Assembly: GCA_922989275.2 (NCBI GenBank)
Contig: OV277864.1
Span: 8,680,001-8,744,000, forward strand
From: Gari tellinella
Lineage: Eukaryota > Mollusca > Bivalvia > Cardiida > Psammobiidae
Reading direction: 5' to 3'
Length of the DNA: 64,000 bases
The position numbers and the translations under genes are program-made. The notes under the pieces are model-generated. The model worked only from the letters and a program-made list of their open reading frames with translations, did not search any database and was not told the DNA's origin. Numbering within the stretch: position 1 is the stretch's first letter; each line of letters opens with the position of its first letter. This document shows positions 51,836 to 62,629 of this stretch, piece by piece.

Positions 51836-52918
51836 CTAATATCTCAATGCTGTTCCATTTTGTTTAGAACTTTTACCCACATAAAACTTGACACTAGGAA
51901 CAACTTTATGTATATCTACTGGACCCTTCAATGAAACACGGAAATCTAAATACGTATGTATCCAGTGATGGTTGGTGAACGATATGGGTAATGGCTTCTG
52001 GCGACCGGTTCCAAACTTCAAACCAACACACGCTCTCTTCTGTAACTTAGTAAGTTGTTCAAAGTTCGAACACTGTATTCTAAACCAGAAATGTTTTGAT
52101 GGGTCTATGGTTGGAAAGAAGTATTCTGCAGGCGTAAGATAAACACCGTTTTTGTCAGTTGCAGAAAGATTATTGTCGGCTGTATAATGTCTGAACAGGT
52201 TTGTGAGGAAATGTGGTCCAGTACTGTCTAGTACGTTCCACATATGAGAGAAGTATTTTAAATTCTGCATTACATACAACATGAATGGGTGTTTGGGACG
52301 GCAGCCCATGACTGCATTGATCACTAGGTTTTCAAAGTTCCCATATAGAATCGGATGTTCATATGGCTCCTGGGGGACAAAACATGCATACTTTCTCAAC
52401 ATAGGATCCAAACTCTTTAAGCTTTCCACATCCATGTCTGCATATACACCTCCATATTCATATAGAACCACATATCTCAATGCATCTGCTCTGCGAATTG
52501 CCTCTGGATAGTTCTCATACATGTCCAGCAGATAAGGATGTCTATCTGCTATGAGCTGTTTGGCAGTCTCGTCTGTCCACAGCCAGTACTCATAGTCGGG
52601 ATTTTTCTTCAGCCATGATTTGACCCATGAAGACAGTTTAACTGGAATTTGTGTGTCTTTCCATGTCTGATGAATAATTTTGGGAATTCTGACTTGTCCA
52701 TGCTCTGGAAAGGTTTCAAATGTAGCAAGTCCGAGCGGAGGGTATTGTTCTTGGTCCCAGAAGTCCACAGGCACATCTAAAGATCTGTAGTCACCAGAGC
52801 CACGGATTTGTTCAAACCTGATTACAACATGCAGCACTGTGGTCATAAGTAAACACCCAATTAAGGTCTTGACAGTAGGCTTTCGTTTCAACGCTTCCAG
52901 GTACTCTGTGGGATTCAT
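51836..52918 (-). CDS. GT32-like glycosyltransferase with DXD motif, type II membrane protein
   Basis: A 360-residue open frame read from 52918 down to 51836. Residues 1-15 are a short cytosolic tail and about 16-33 a single hydrophobic segment (TLIGCLLMTTVLHVVI), suggesting a Golgi type II topology. From residue 78 come RIPKIIHQTWKD, WLWTDE, RRADALRYVVLYEYGG and VYADMDVESL. The DMD at 161-163 is the DXD nucleotide-sugar/metal site of the family named for glycosyltransferase sugar-binding region containing DXD motif. Relatives include yeast SUR1/OCH1-type and alpha-1,4-GalT-type enzymes. Donor and acceptor cannot be told from sequence. The coding region is a single exon; a TATTATAG acceptor-like sequence about 25 bases upstream of the ATG allows a spliced 5' UTR. 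The - strand codes with no frame lesion, so it looks functional. MITEs flank both sides closely (51513-51773 and from 52964). Confidence 0.93.
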   Translation of the reverse strand: MNPTEYLEALKRKPTVKTLIGCLLMTTVLHVVIRFEQIRGSGDYRSLDVPVDFWDQEQYPPLGLATFETFPEHGQVRIPKIIHQTWKDTQIPVKLSSWVKSWLKKNPDYEYWLWTDETAKQLIADRHPYLLDMYENYPEAIRRADALRYVVLYEYGGVYADMDVESLKSLDPMLRKYACFVPQEPYEHPILYGNFENLVINAVMGCRPKHPFMLYVMQNLKYFSHMWNVLDSTGPHFLTNLFRHYTADNNLSATDKNGVYLTPAEYFFPTIDPSKHFWFRIQCSNFEQLTKLQKRACVGLKFGTGRQKPLPISFTNHHWIHTYLDFRVSLKGPVDIHKVVPSVKFYVGKSSKQNGTALRY

Positions 52919-52963
52919 CCTGCTACGGTAACGAGTCTATAATAGACAAAACAAGATCAATTG

Positions 52964-53430
52964 AAACCATTAGCCCATAGTCCGTTTCTTCCTTTTGAAG
53001 ACGGGTGACCACTTAAAGCAGGTTGAAAGGCTCGTTCTACTTTACTTTCAGCCTGCTTCAAGCTACCTTCTAGAAAGTTACAGTGGAAAATATGCTATTC
53101 CTACCCATTTACGCGTTAATCTATGCGTAAAGTGAAAGTTTAACGAACGATTAGCGCCTAACGATTTTAAAGCGTTTAAACGCGCTAATAAACAATTATA
53201 TCAATGCAGTCTCAGCTAAGGGGTCCGTCAGCTAAGTGATTACCCTTTCATCCGGGCTCTTTTAAACGCGTAAAGAAACGGCTAAGAAACGCGTTTAATG
53301 AAACGGATAAGAAACACGTAAAGTGGGTAGGAATAGCGCATTAACCACTGTATATACGAAATATTTATAATGCACATTCAATATTGTATAAAATAGAACA
53401 TTTTTTTCAGTAGAGGAATTGATTGACCAC
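52964..53430. mobile_element. TTAA-A MITE interrupted by a TA-flanked MITE
   Basis: AACCATTAGCCCATAGTCCG and AAGCAGGTTGAAAGG at the left, ATTTATAATGCACATTC at the right. The insert 53081-53350 has TIRs CAGTGGAAAATATGC and GCGCATTAACCACTG with TA on both sides and GGGTAGGAATAGC just inside the end. Confidence 0.75.
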
Positions 53431-53439
53431 ACTTACATT

Positions 53440-53660
53440 CATTAACCAGTATTGCCCCATTACCCATCTCTAGTATTGAAAATGTAAGTTGACCACTTAA
53501 AGCAGGTTGAAAGTAATTTAAAGCAGAATATGCTTCAAGGCACATTCTGCTTTACTTCCAGCTTGCTTAAAGCTACCATCTGCTAGGCTATAGAAAATAA
53601 CTTTTATAATACATTTTCGTAACTCTATAAATTTGAAGTTTTTTCTTTGGGAGGAATACG
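53440..53660. mobile_element. TTAA-A MITE, degenerate
   Basis: TTAACCAGTATTGCCCCATT, hairpin with AGCAGAATATGCTTCAAGG; right end lost near GGAGGAATACGG. Confidence 0.65.
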
Positions 53661-53773
53661 GTAAAACAAAAGCATGAAATGAATTTCAAAATGACAATTC
53701 AGAGCAGTCTCGACCCTAACCAGAGAGTTCCTGCTGGAGCCGTGACCTGGGTCTACACCATTTGTATAGGATA

Positions 53774-54019
53774 CAGTGGAGAATCTGTTATTCTTTCCCG
53801 TTTAAACGCAAACGTACGCAAACGCAAAACACTAAAACGTAGAAAAGTACAACTTTTTGACAATTCTGATAATTCATCTTTAACTTGGTGGCAAACAGTT
53901 TGGCGCCTGATCAGACGCCGGGTTACCCGGCGTCTGATCTGGCTCCAAACTGTTTGTAGTGAAAATAATAGTTTTAGCGTAAACGTGTATATTGGGAAAG
54001 AATAACGTTTTCTCCACTG
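53774..54019. mobile_element. TA-flanked CAGTGGAGAATCTG MITE, copy 2
   Basis: Colinear with 51190-51435, TA flanks, hairpin CAAACAGTTTGGCGCCTGAT. Confidence 0.88.
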
Positions 54020-54052
54020 TATGTATAGGCATCACAAGTACATGTACAGTGC

Positions 54053-54304
54053 TTAACCCTTTCCCCCATAGAAGCGACTTTTATCGGATTTGATTTATTC
54101 CTCCGCTGAAGCAAATAGTTCCAATTCAATCAGTCATGAATATATAGTATATGGAATATTTTCTATATTCTAGCACATGGAAGATTAAAGCAGGCTGAAA
54201 GTAAAGCAGAATGCGCCTTAAGGCGCATTCTGCTTTACTTTCAACCTGCTTTAAGTAGTCACCTATCTTCTATTCTAAAAACAGGTTATCAGGTAACGGG
54301 TTAA
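54053..54304. mobile_element. TTAA-A MITE
   Basis: TTAACCCTTTCCCCCATAGA to CAGGTAACGGGTTAA with perfect hairpin tip. Confidence 0.87.
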
Positions 54305-54720
54305 AGAGGATGTGTATACATGTATGGTAACCTAAGGGTTGATTGGATAAAGCTAAATTCTGTTTTACCGTCATCTTTCTTAAAGTTATCAACTAACTTA
54401 AATACCCAAAACAACTGAATTAATATTTACACAAACTGCACTAATTTATTTATTTATTTGTTTTGATTTTATGTCACTTTCAACAGTATTTCAGTCATAT
54501 CGCGACGTCCAGCTAATTATAGGTGGAGGAAGACCCCAGAAGTCCTTTATGTACTGTTTCAGGAACAAATCGGCAACTGGGTAGAACCACCGACCTTCCG
54601 CAAGCAAGCTGGAAGGCTTACCCACATTTCTGCACTAAACCCTATGGTGTGTCTCTTGGAGACAATTCTGAATAGTGACACCACATAATTTGGTGCCGAA
54701 ATGAGTGAGAAAATACTGGA

Positions 54721-54934
54721 TTAACCCTTAGCCCGCCAAATAAATTGTCGTCTGCTATATTTCTCATCTGCTTCAAGTTTCAAATTGCTTCAAAGTTGCT
54801 CAAAATTGCTGAAAATGTTGTCTGAGTGTCAAACAGCTTGGATCCGGTTCAGATGCCGAGTTACTCGGCGTCTCATTTGGATCCAAGCTGTTTGCATATG
54901 GAGTTATAGTCGTGAGTGGCAGGCTAAGGGTTAA
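54721..54934 (+). mobile_element. TTAA-C MITE inside a CAGGGCTCC-type element
   Basis: TTAACCCTTAGCCCGCCAAA to GGCAGGCTAAGGGTTAA. The surrounding CACTAAACCCTATGGTG and CTTATCTGGAGCCCTG belong to a relative of 36380-36572. Confidence 0.85.
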
Positions 54935-55462
54935 TTCAGTATATACTCCCTCTTATCTGGAGCCCTGACAATAAGCTTTCTTGTTTCTGCTTTAACCCTA
55001 AACTCTAATGTAGTGTGTTTGAGAAATGCAATGCCATGTAAAATATTTGAAATAAAATATGTTTCATTCATTCATCCCTCAAACTTTTAATGGACACTTC
55101 TAAATTTTTAATCAAGTCTACTCGATTTTTGAGTATATAGGGTTGGTTTTAAAATATATTGCAAAATGACTTTAACCCATTACCCTATAGCTAGCCTGTG
55201 TCTAATATTTAAGATAGGTGATCACAAAACAAAATTAATTATGTTTTATTTGAAACATGCTCATATTTGAGCCCTAAAGTCGTGCCTATACATATCCGTT
55301 GTGAACAGTGTACCTGTGAATTTAGAGTACACTTTTTTTCAATGCAAACAGGGAAAACCAAGACCAGAGGGCTCCTTTAAAAGGAGACCTCTGATCAGGA
55401 TCTACACTGTTTGACTCTTCATACAAAAATTACCATTTAGGCACAATTCTCAATTATAATAC

Positions 55463-56563
55463 TTAACCCTTTGAACCCTAGTCCTGCATATTGGCATCCT
55501 TTGCAAACAGTGTACATGTGAATAGTACACTTGTCAGGCGCGTAGCTACCTGTACGCAAAAAACGCAACTGTGTACACATTGTTCTCAAAAATTGAAAAT
55601 TTAAAAATTCCAAAACTGCAATAAAAATTGGAGGGTAGGGGGTAGAGATTAAAGGCTCGAATAAGCTGTCAGAAAAAAACCATTATCCTAGAATCAATAA
55701 TTTGTTATTTTGAGTCAATATTTACATGGTGGTTTAATGCGGGGAAACGGCCTCAGAACGCACCAGAGACCATCTTGGATTAAAATTTTCCCGGGGGAGC
55801 ATGCCCCCGTACCCCTCTAGAGTAAGAGTGTTTATACCAATCGGAGGATGGATGGCCGAAAGACAAACCCTCAGAAATACAATTTATGTTATTTGGAGTC
55901 GAATTTTACATAAAGATTAATTGGATGGTGTTATGTTTTTGTTAAACACGTTTTGATTGCTCGAAATGCCACCAGTACCCACCAAAGACCATCTAGGAAT
56001 ATAATTTTTTTCCAGAGGACCATGCCCCATCCCCAGTGCATTCACCAAATGAATTAGCTTTGCCCCTGAAGCGTGCTCCCTCAATAACATTTTAATTCCT
56101 GAGAGCCCGCTTTATCATGTTATCAAAACGGATCGTAAATGCAAATGGTTCTGTTGCAGATCTGATTTTCCGTTTGAAACTAATTTTGTCGTCAATGTCG
56201 TTTGATTTTATTCAAATTGTTTCATAGATTTATGTTATTTTATCATCCGCTTTGAAGGCGGGAAACCCCCTCGGAACGCACCAGAGACCATCTAGGAATA
56301 AATTTTTCCAGGGGGAGCATGCCCCCCGGACCCCCCTAGTAGCAGTGCGTACACTTTCTAATTGGTCTAGCTACGCCCCTGCTTGTCCTATGCAAACAGT
56401 AAAGACCCAGATCAGAGGGCTCCTAGGAGCCCTCTGATCAGGGTCTTCACTGTTTGTCATAATGCCAAACATTGATAAAAACAACCCTAAAAATTCAGAA
56501 ATGGACTAGACTTAAATGGAAACGGGATTTGTCCATTGAAAGTTTCAGGGAGGAAAGAGTTAA
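55463..56563 (-). mobile_element. TTAA-B MITE with an 847-bp insertion
   Basis: TTAACCCTTTGAACCCTAGT to GGAGGAAAGAGTTAA. The insert at 55535-56381 has ends CAGGCGCGTAGCTA and TAGCTACGCCCCTG and the flanking repeat CTTGT. Inside the insert a block with CACCAGAGACCATCTAGGAA and GGGGGAGCATGCCCCC recurs three times. hAT-like by its ends, no transposase. Confidence 0.78.
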
Positions 56564-56765
56564 CTGCTCTTCATGCTTACCATTTAGGTACACTGCTGCA
56601 CTTTTATCCACAGACTGTCGGCCAACTCAGAGCCTGGGAGCCATCAAAACACCTGAAACAAGATCACAGAGTCTAACTGATTCTGATCAAAATAATCATC
56701 AAACTTACTAGTTTAAACTGAAACATTCACCCATAAAACATCAAACAGACAATGTCAGTTACTGA

Positions 56766-57025
56766 TTAACCCATTACCCAATAAATATGCCTTTTTACAC
56801 ACTCTGGTCTCTAAATTATTCCTCCACTGAAGAAAATAGTTCCCATTTATACAATTATGAATATTTATAGTAAGATATATTTTATATTTACTAGTATATT
56901 ATAGCTTTAAGCAGTCTGAAAGTAAAGTAGAATGCGCCTTAAGGCGCATTCTACTTTACTTTCAACCTGCTTTAAGAGGTCACATATCTTCAAAACTAGA
57001 AACAGGCTATGGGGTAATGGGTTAA
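56766..57025. mobile_element. TTAA-A MITE
   Basis: TTAACCCATTACCCAATAAA to GGGGTAATGGGTTAA. Confidence 0.86.
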
Positions 57026-57054
57026 GTGAAGTCCACTGTTGACCATCTAGGGAT

Positions 57055-57082
<28 letters not shown>
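57055..57082 (+). repeat. Run of 28 G
   Basis: An uninterrupted G run between CTAGGGAT and TTACAATA. It can form G-quadruplexes, and its true length is hard to sequence. Confidence 0.8.
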
Positions 57083-57085
<3 letters not shown>

Positions 57086-57522
57086 CAATATAAACTAAAA
57101 ATTACAAATAGGTAGTGCATAATTATCACACGCACTGAATTAAACCAGAATAGGTAATCATAGATTACAGAGCTTACTTCCTGCAAGGAACAAACTGACG
57201 CAAAAACTTAAAGTTTAACCTAGAAGCCTCCAAACTGTTTGCAAATAAAAATAATTGTTTTAACACAAACAGTTCCTCCACTGTACTTGAATGATTTTGC
57301 CACATACATGTATGTTAATTATCAATAAATTAAATTATTTTATCAAAGTTTAAGGCAAAAACCGTTTTCCTGGCAGCTTAGATTACTTTACACTAATTAA
57401 CCCTCTATAGTATGACTACTAACATGAAAACTAATCAATTGTTACATGAAAGACAGGAGACAGATTAAAGTAAAGTGAAAGTACAGACAGCTCCTAATGG
57501 GGATTTCTGTTTTACTTTCACC

Positions 57523-57773
57523 TTAACCCTTTGAACCCTAGTCCCCCATATAGGCATTCTTTTCAAACAGTAAACATGTGAATAGTACACTTGTCTAATG
57601 CAAACAGTGAAGACCCAGATCAGAGGGCTCCGAAAGGAGCCCTCTGATCAGGGTCTTCGCTGTTTGTCATAATGCCATACATTGACAAAAACAACACTTA
57701 AAAGTCAGAAATGGACTAGACTAAAATGGAAACTGGAATTTTCCATTTAAAGTTTCAGGGAGGAAAGAGTTAA
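57523..57773 (-). mobile_element. TTAA-B MITE
   Basis: TTAACCCTTTGAACCCTAGT to GGAGGAAAGAGTTAA, hairpin intact. The bases before it (57399-57520) are a worn CAGTAAAACC-type hairpin. Confidence 0.87.
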
Positions 57774-58098
57774 TGTTTTCAAAGCAGCCTTATAATTATA
57801 ACACTATTTAGTGGCCTGAGTATGCAAAGTACTGTATATGCAGCTCCCATCTTTCTTTAAAACAAATGCAAATTCAAAAGCCTCTAACGCTGCAAATTTA
57901 CCTCCATTTGTAATCCAGAAACCTCTCTAAACCTACTGACTAGTAACTAATGTGTACGGTTTTATTGATGTAGGACATATGACAATTTTTTAAACAATAA
58001 AACAGTACCCTATCTTACCTCTAAGCCATTATAGTGTTTACCTGGTTACAATATAGCCATATAGTTTAAACTCTTAGCATGCTAGTGTCAGAACCATA

Positions 58099-58370
58099 TT
58101 AACCCTTTACCCCATAGCCTGTTTCTGATTTTGGCAACAAGTTAATATATCACTTAAAGCAGGTTGAAAGTAAAGCAGAATGCGCCTAAAGGCGCATTCT
58201 GCTTTACTTTCACTCAGCCTGCTTTAAGCTAATTAACATCTGCTAGAATATAACACATATATCTTATGATACAAATTCATGACTCTACAAATAAGAACTA
58301 TTTTCTTCAGTGGAAAATAAATTAAAGGCATAAAAAGGTATACATGTATTTATGAGGTATAATGGGTTAA
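58099..58370. mobile_element. TTAA-A MITE
   Basis: TTAACCCTTTACCCCATAGC to GGTATAATGGGTTAA. Confidence 0.85.
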
Positions 58371-58582
58371 CCTTTGCATATAGTTTGTATCCTGATGGGA
58401 CGCTGCATAATGGGGTGTTACATCATCAAGAACCAAACGGTTTGACTGTGTACTCTGATTCTGATTTAAAAAGAAATTTAGAAAATTCTTTTTCTAAAAC
58501 AGTAGCATACAACAATTTTTACTGATGAAAATTTTTTACCCATTATTGTAAAGAGTTAAATGGATACTTCCGTGATTTCACA

Positions 58583-58796
58583 TTAACCCTTAGCTCGCCA
58601 AATAAATTGTTGTCTGCTATATTTCTCATCTGCTTCAAGTTTCAAAGTGCTTCAAAATTGCTCAAAAGTGCTGAAAATGTTGACCGAGTGTCAAACAGCT
58701 TGGATCCGGATGAGACGCCGAGTTACTCGGCGTCTCATCCGGATCCAAGCTGTTTGCATATGGAGCTATAGTCGTGAGTGGCAGGCTAAGGGTTAA
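58583..58796 (+). mobile_element. TTAA-C MITE
   Basis: TTAACCCTTAGCTCGCCAAA to GCAGGCTAAGGGTTAA with a perfect CGCCGAGTTACTCGGCG hairpin tip. Confidence 0.88.
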
Positions 58797-58918
58797 ACTA
58801 AGAAAACATCCCTGTACATGATGCCCCCAGTGGTTGAGATGTTAATGCATATGATTTAACATGCATGGTGTACTAGTATCAAGTTTATAGAAGATATCTA
58901 TTAAGTTTAGAAAATATC

Positions 58919-59455
58919 TTAAAGCGACTCGCAACCGGATGGTGTACTTGTCAAAATAAAATAAAATACTCAAATAAAAGCAAATTTGTTGCATTATTTG
59001 GCGTCTGACATTAAAAAAATATGATCAGTCCAAAAAAAGTCTCAAGAATCGTCACCGAATCTTAGTTTTTTTAGATATTTTCCATCGTTTTTCTATAGCG
59101 TTAGCTAACGGTATAGTTGTTGTTGTTGCTTCTCTACACGGGCTCTGACATAAACCGGAGCCGAATAATGCAGTATTAAGCGCTAACAGTGAAGTACGTC
59201 AATTCGCTACCGTATATATATATAGAGCGTCCGTGGTCGAGGCGGTAAAGGCGCGTCCTCATTTTTCTTGTTTGTCTCCGCAATGGAGGGTCACGGGTTC
59301 GAATCCCACCAGAGCTTCTTCCTTTTTAATTTTGGAAATGCATTTTTTAACAGAATTTATTATCCTAAACTAAATCTTACCCATTTATATAATCATTTGA
59401 CATATATTTACAAATTACCATTTTTAATGCTAAATCTGGTTGCGAGCCTCTTTAA
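58919..59455 (+). mobile_element. TTAA-flanked, tRNA-bearing MITE, copy 4
   Basis: TTAA on both sides, TIRs GCGACTCGCAACCGGAT and ATCTGGTTGCGAGCCTC. The internal tRNA-like part starts near 59226 with GTCCGTGGTCGAGGCGGTAA and has GGGTTCGAATCCC at 59295-59307. This copy has the best match to the class II (Leu) tRNA box A. Confidence 0.85.
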
Positions 59456-60780
59456 GGTACTTCGCAGACCTGTGCGCTTATTATATAATACGTGCCAGGT
59501 GAGCTAAAAAAGGTGTATCTATAAAAGTTGATACAGAGTCATATATTACACACAAAGCCTGTGATAACTGCTTCACCTTACTTTAAATTGTTCCCATCTG
59601 ACTAAATGATAATGGCTCCACTTAACGTAAACCTATTAAATGCTTGTCAGATTGCATGTTATGAAATAGTGTGCCCTAGATTATGGGTTGAATGTATTAC
59701 AGACGATTCTATCTAAATGTTTTGCATAATTTATCTCGTCTGATAACTATACTCTTCAATATCTCCGTCCGCCATTACAACGCTGCGCAACAAACGAAAT
59801 CAATAAAGAGTCGATCCTTACCACCTTATCCTGAATAGATCTATACAAAGGTTATTTGCACAGTTTGAATCCTGATAAGACGCATAATTCGGCTTCTGAT
59901 CAGGAACCAAACTGTTTGAGACTCATAACAATATAAGCTCTATTTAAGTTAACTAACCTAGAACATTCAAATTGAGAAATAGAAGCAGACGACAGCTGTT
60001 ATTTATTTTAAAAGTCCCTATACTCATAGCCTGCTTCTAGTTTGAAGACAGGCGACCACTTAAAGCAGGTTCGGGGTAATGCGCTTAAAGGCGCATTCTG
60101 TTTAACATTAAACCTACTTTAAGCAATCACCTATTGTGATATAGAAAGTATTTCGTAAATGCGTAAAAAAATTAAGCAGATGGTGGCTTTAACCTTGTCG
60201 AAATTCGTTATGTATATTGTCCTAGGGTCAAGTTTGCTTGAATATTTGTTAGATATCTTGTGATGGTCTTGATAACACGCTGCTGTTTAAAGCAAACTAA
60301 AAGTAGATCTACAGCTGTAACCTTTTTAAGCATTCAGCTTCGCTTTCATCTTGCTCACACCATTCATGCTGAATATAGACATCAGATCAGGGTCTGCACT
60401 GATTACAATACATGTATTTCCAAATAAAAAGATAGTGCAGAAGAAAAACTAAAAACAACAAAACAAACACTCTGAAATTATCAAACAGGTACAGTACTAG
60501 ATTGAAAAACTGAAAATGCTCATTTGAAGATTCAGGGGTGACCTGTTTCATAAGTTTAAAAATATATTGAATGTAACATTGAATGGAAGTTAAAATTAAT
60601 TTGAAGGAGGGGACAATTGGTGGGTCAGTAAGCACTAAGCAATCATCAACCTAATCACTCATTAGTATTAGATCTATATGATTTGCTAAAAATGATATCT
60701 GATGGATTACAAACTTGATATTGGTCATTTCGAAAGAAATCTAATATTACTAGTGATTGCGTCGCTATATAGTTATGTAT
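59456..60780. other. Gene-free stretch with worn MITEs
   Basis: A CAGTTTGAATCC hairpin at about 59857-59920 and a degenerate TTAA-A copy at 60010-60190. No gene supported. Confidence 0.5.
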
Positions 60781-60813
60781 TCACTCTCCGATTGCTTAAT
60801 GTGCAGCGTCTTC

Positions 60814-60917
60814 ATGGCGGCTCGATCATGTGACCAAAAATGGCGGCCTTCTTATTATCGAAGATAGAATCGTCTATACTGGTGGGTGTCAGGTTAAATA
60901 AAATAGGAAATCTGTAA
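60814..60917 (+). promoter_or_regulatory. Possible promoter / first exon with two ATGGCGGC (YY1-like) sites
   Basis: Two ATGGCGGC motifs lie 27 bp apart; the second, AAAAATGGCGGCC, fits the YY1 consensus AANATGGCGGC. A GATCATGTGACC box lies between them. From the second ATG (60840) a 25-codon frame begins MAAFLLSKIESSIL, and a GTGGGT donor-like site follows IL. YY1 sites often overlap start codons of housekeeping genes. No downstream exon was recognised, so the gene, if real, is unidentified. Confidence 0.35.
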
Positions 60918-60970
60918 CTAGTGTAGCCGGGTAGAGATTATGGTGAAACGGTTGAGTGGCTTTTCAGGGT

Positions 60971-61043
60971 GACTCGGTAGCTCAGTGGTTAGAGCGTTGG
61001 CATGGTAAGCCAGAGGTCCTGGGTTCGAGTCCCAGTTGAGTCA
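60971..61043 (+). tRNA. tRNA-Thr (anticodon GGT) or intact tRNA-derived copy
   Basis: A full cloverleaf folds: acceptor GACTCGG with TTGAGTC (two G-T pairs), D stem GCTC/GAGC, anticodon stem TTGGC/GCCAG with loop ATGGTAA, T stem CTGGG/CCCAG with loop TTCGAGT, discriminator A. Box A TAGCTCAGTGG and box B GGTTCGAGTCC match the RNA polymerase III consensus. There is no intron. The anticodon is GGT (Thr, ACC codons). Most eukaryotes decode this box with AGT, so a GGT gene is unusual and the copy may be derived or may have a different history. A short T run follows the end. Confidence 0.85.
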
Positions 61044-61113
61044 CAACTTTTTCACCAAGTTACAATAGTATGTAAATACTTGCATAGTAATTTACAGATA
61101 TGCATTGTTATGT

Positions 61114-61190
61114 CTTAACCCATTGCCACATAATCTGTTTCTAGTCTTGAAGATAGGTGATCACTTAAAGCAGGTTGAACTTTCAACAGT
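61114..61190. mobile_element. TTAA-A MITE left end
   Basis: TTAACCCATTGCCACATAAT through AAGCAGGTTGAA, then truncated. Confidence 0.65.
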
Positions 61191-61269
61191 AATTGCATTT
61201 ACTCACAGAAATCAACGACTTTTGGAAAATGGGACAGGGGTTCCTTCACAGCTGACACAGCATTGACCA

Positions 61270-61365
61270 CTACTGTATGCTTGTTTAGGCGGTAACATCG
61301 AATGTTACAGTCATTGACTACTATAATGTACGTTTGTTTAGGTGGTAATATCGAGCATGACAGTC
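61270..61365. repeat. Imperfect tandem duplication
   Basis: TGTTTAGGCGGTAACATCGA and TGTTTAGGTGGTAATATCGA, about 60 bp apart. A second small duplication (TGTCTGGGTAGC..GTACAAGCAGA) lies at 61674-61734. Confidence 0.6.
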
Positions 61366-61370
61366 ATACA

Positions 61371-61567
61371 GTTCCATAGATATACATTTTTGACCTCGAT
61401 CAAAGCTGATTTCTTCTCAAAGCATTGCCGTACCTAAAAAGCTTACATGTACAAGAATAGCTAATTAGCTTTACTGCCGATGAAAACATGCAAATTTGTT
61501 GTTGGTATTGCAATGATTTGAGTATAAATCAGCTTCGATCAGTGTCAAAAATGGATATCTATGGAAC
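61371..61567. mobile_element. TTCCATAGATAT MITE
   Basis: TTCCATAGATATACATTTTT at the left and AAAAATGGATATCTATGGAA at the right, with inner arms GATCAAAGCTGATTT and AAATCAGCTTCGATC. Confidence 0.75.
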
Positions 61568-61756
61568 ATGTAATATAAAATACAATACATATGGTTTAGG
61601 TCCAGATCTCTCTTAAATATTAGATAAATGTGTGATAAACCAAGTCAGTTATCATAGCGACAAGGTGTGAAAGTGTCTGGGTAGCTGAACGTACAAGCAG
61701 ATATTGTCTGGGTAGCGGAATGTACAAGCAGAAATCTAAGTCAACCATCAATTAAA

Positions 61757-61783
61757 ATGGCGGGTGCGAACGTCGCTCTTCAG
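61757..61783 (+). CDS. Possible short first coding exon (MAGANVALQ)
   Basis: An ATGGCGGGTGCGAACG start reads MAGANVALQ up to CAG|GTACTT, a donor-like site; without splicing the frame ends at TAA six codons later. The GC-rich start in AT-rich surroundings resembles a first exon. No second exon was found in the remaining 2 kb, so this is a weak call. Confidence 0.25.
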
Positions 61784-61947
61784 GTACTTATGAAAGGTAC
61801 ATAAATTCCTTCAAATATAATTTTATTGTGTTCTCATTGATGGTTTTGACAGTTAAATGGATTTAAAGTTGTTTCCTGTATATATCCAGGCATTAACCCA
61901 CATACAAAGCAGTATATGTTCTGAAGAAAATCTATTCCAGACAGCTA

Positions 61948-62020
61948 GCCAACCCTCAAAGTGTAGGCTAGACGTCCGGAACCGGACGACTAGCCTTACA
62001 CTGTGAGGGTGGGCTTATAT
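61948..62020. repeat. Hairpin with GGCTAGACGTCCGG arms
   Basis: AACCCTCAAAGTGTAGGCTA and complement with centre CCGGAACCGG. Confidence 0.75.
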
Positions 62021-62101
62021 AGCCGTCCTGTTCCAGACGTCTAGCCACTGCCTATTTGAAATCTGGTCTGGCCCAGTTGCTTTAGAGATTTTTATATCTT
62101 T

Positions 62102-62240
62102 AGATAAGATAAGATAAGATAAGTTTTATTTTGAGTCGGCAAGACATACACATGTACAAATAACATAAGCTCTCAAGGGCTTTTATAATCACCTATATAA
62201 CAAGTGCGTGTAAACAAACGTAAAGTAGCTACAAGTATAA
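62102..62240 (-). mobile_element. LINE 3' tail with (GATAA)n end
   Basis: (GATAA)5 followed by GTTTTATTTTGAGTCGGCA and an AGCTCT/AGGGCT stem. It resembles the 3' end of the CR1-like LINE at 790-880 (TTTTATTTTACGTCGG, AGCCCT/AGGGCTTTTA). Probably a 5'-truncated copy whose tail is the microsatellite. Confidence 0.5.
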
Positions 62241-62403
62241 TAAGTGATTTACAGACGTTTCGGTAAATGACCAGTTCGGTAAATTGAATTTATATAGTGA
62301 AAGGTCTGGACGTTTCGGTAAAAAGGTAATTTATAGTAATTAAAGGATATAAAGGTTTATTATATGCCTTCGAATGATATCGAGCGTTTCCGCATGTATC
62401 TGC

Positions 62404-62452
62404 AGAGTAAAATACAAGAGTCTGTATCAGCCACTTTGTATTTTACTCTGAC
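62404..62452. repeat. Hairpin AGAGTAAAATACAA
   Basis: AGAGTAAAATACAA and its exact complement TTGTATTTTACTCT, 20-base spacer. Confidence 0.7.
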
Positions 62453-62629
62453 CTCGCTTTCGATTCAACGTGACGTCATTTACGTTCATGTACGAGTGTC
62501 GCGTTATTCTTTGTGGCATACAAAACTTCTCGTTCTGCTTCAAATAACTAATAAATTTTGGAAGTAAAATGATTTAAACAAATATTTAGTTGTTTCTGGT
62601 TTGTATTCAAGGCATATAATAAACACATT

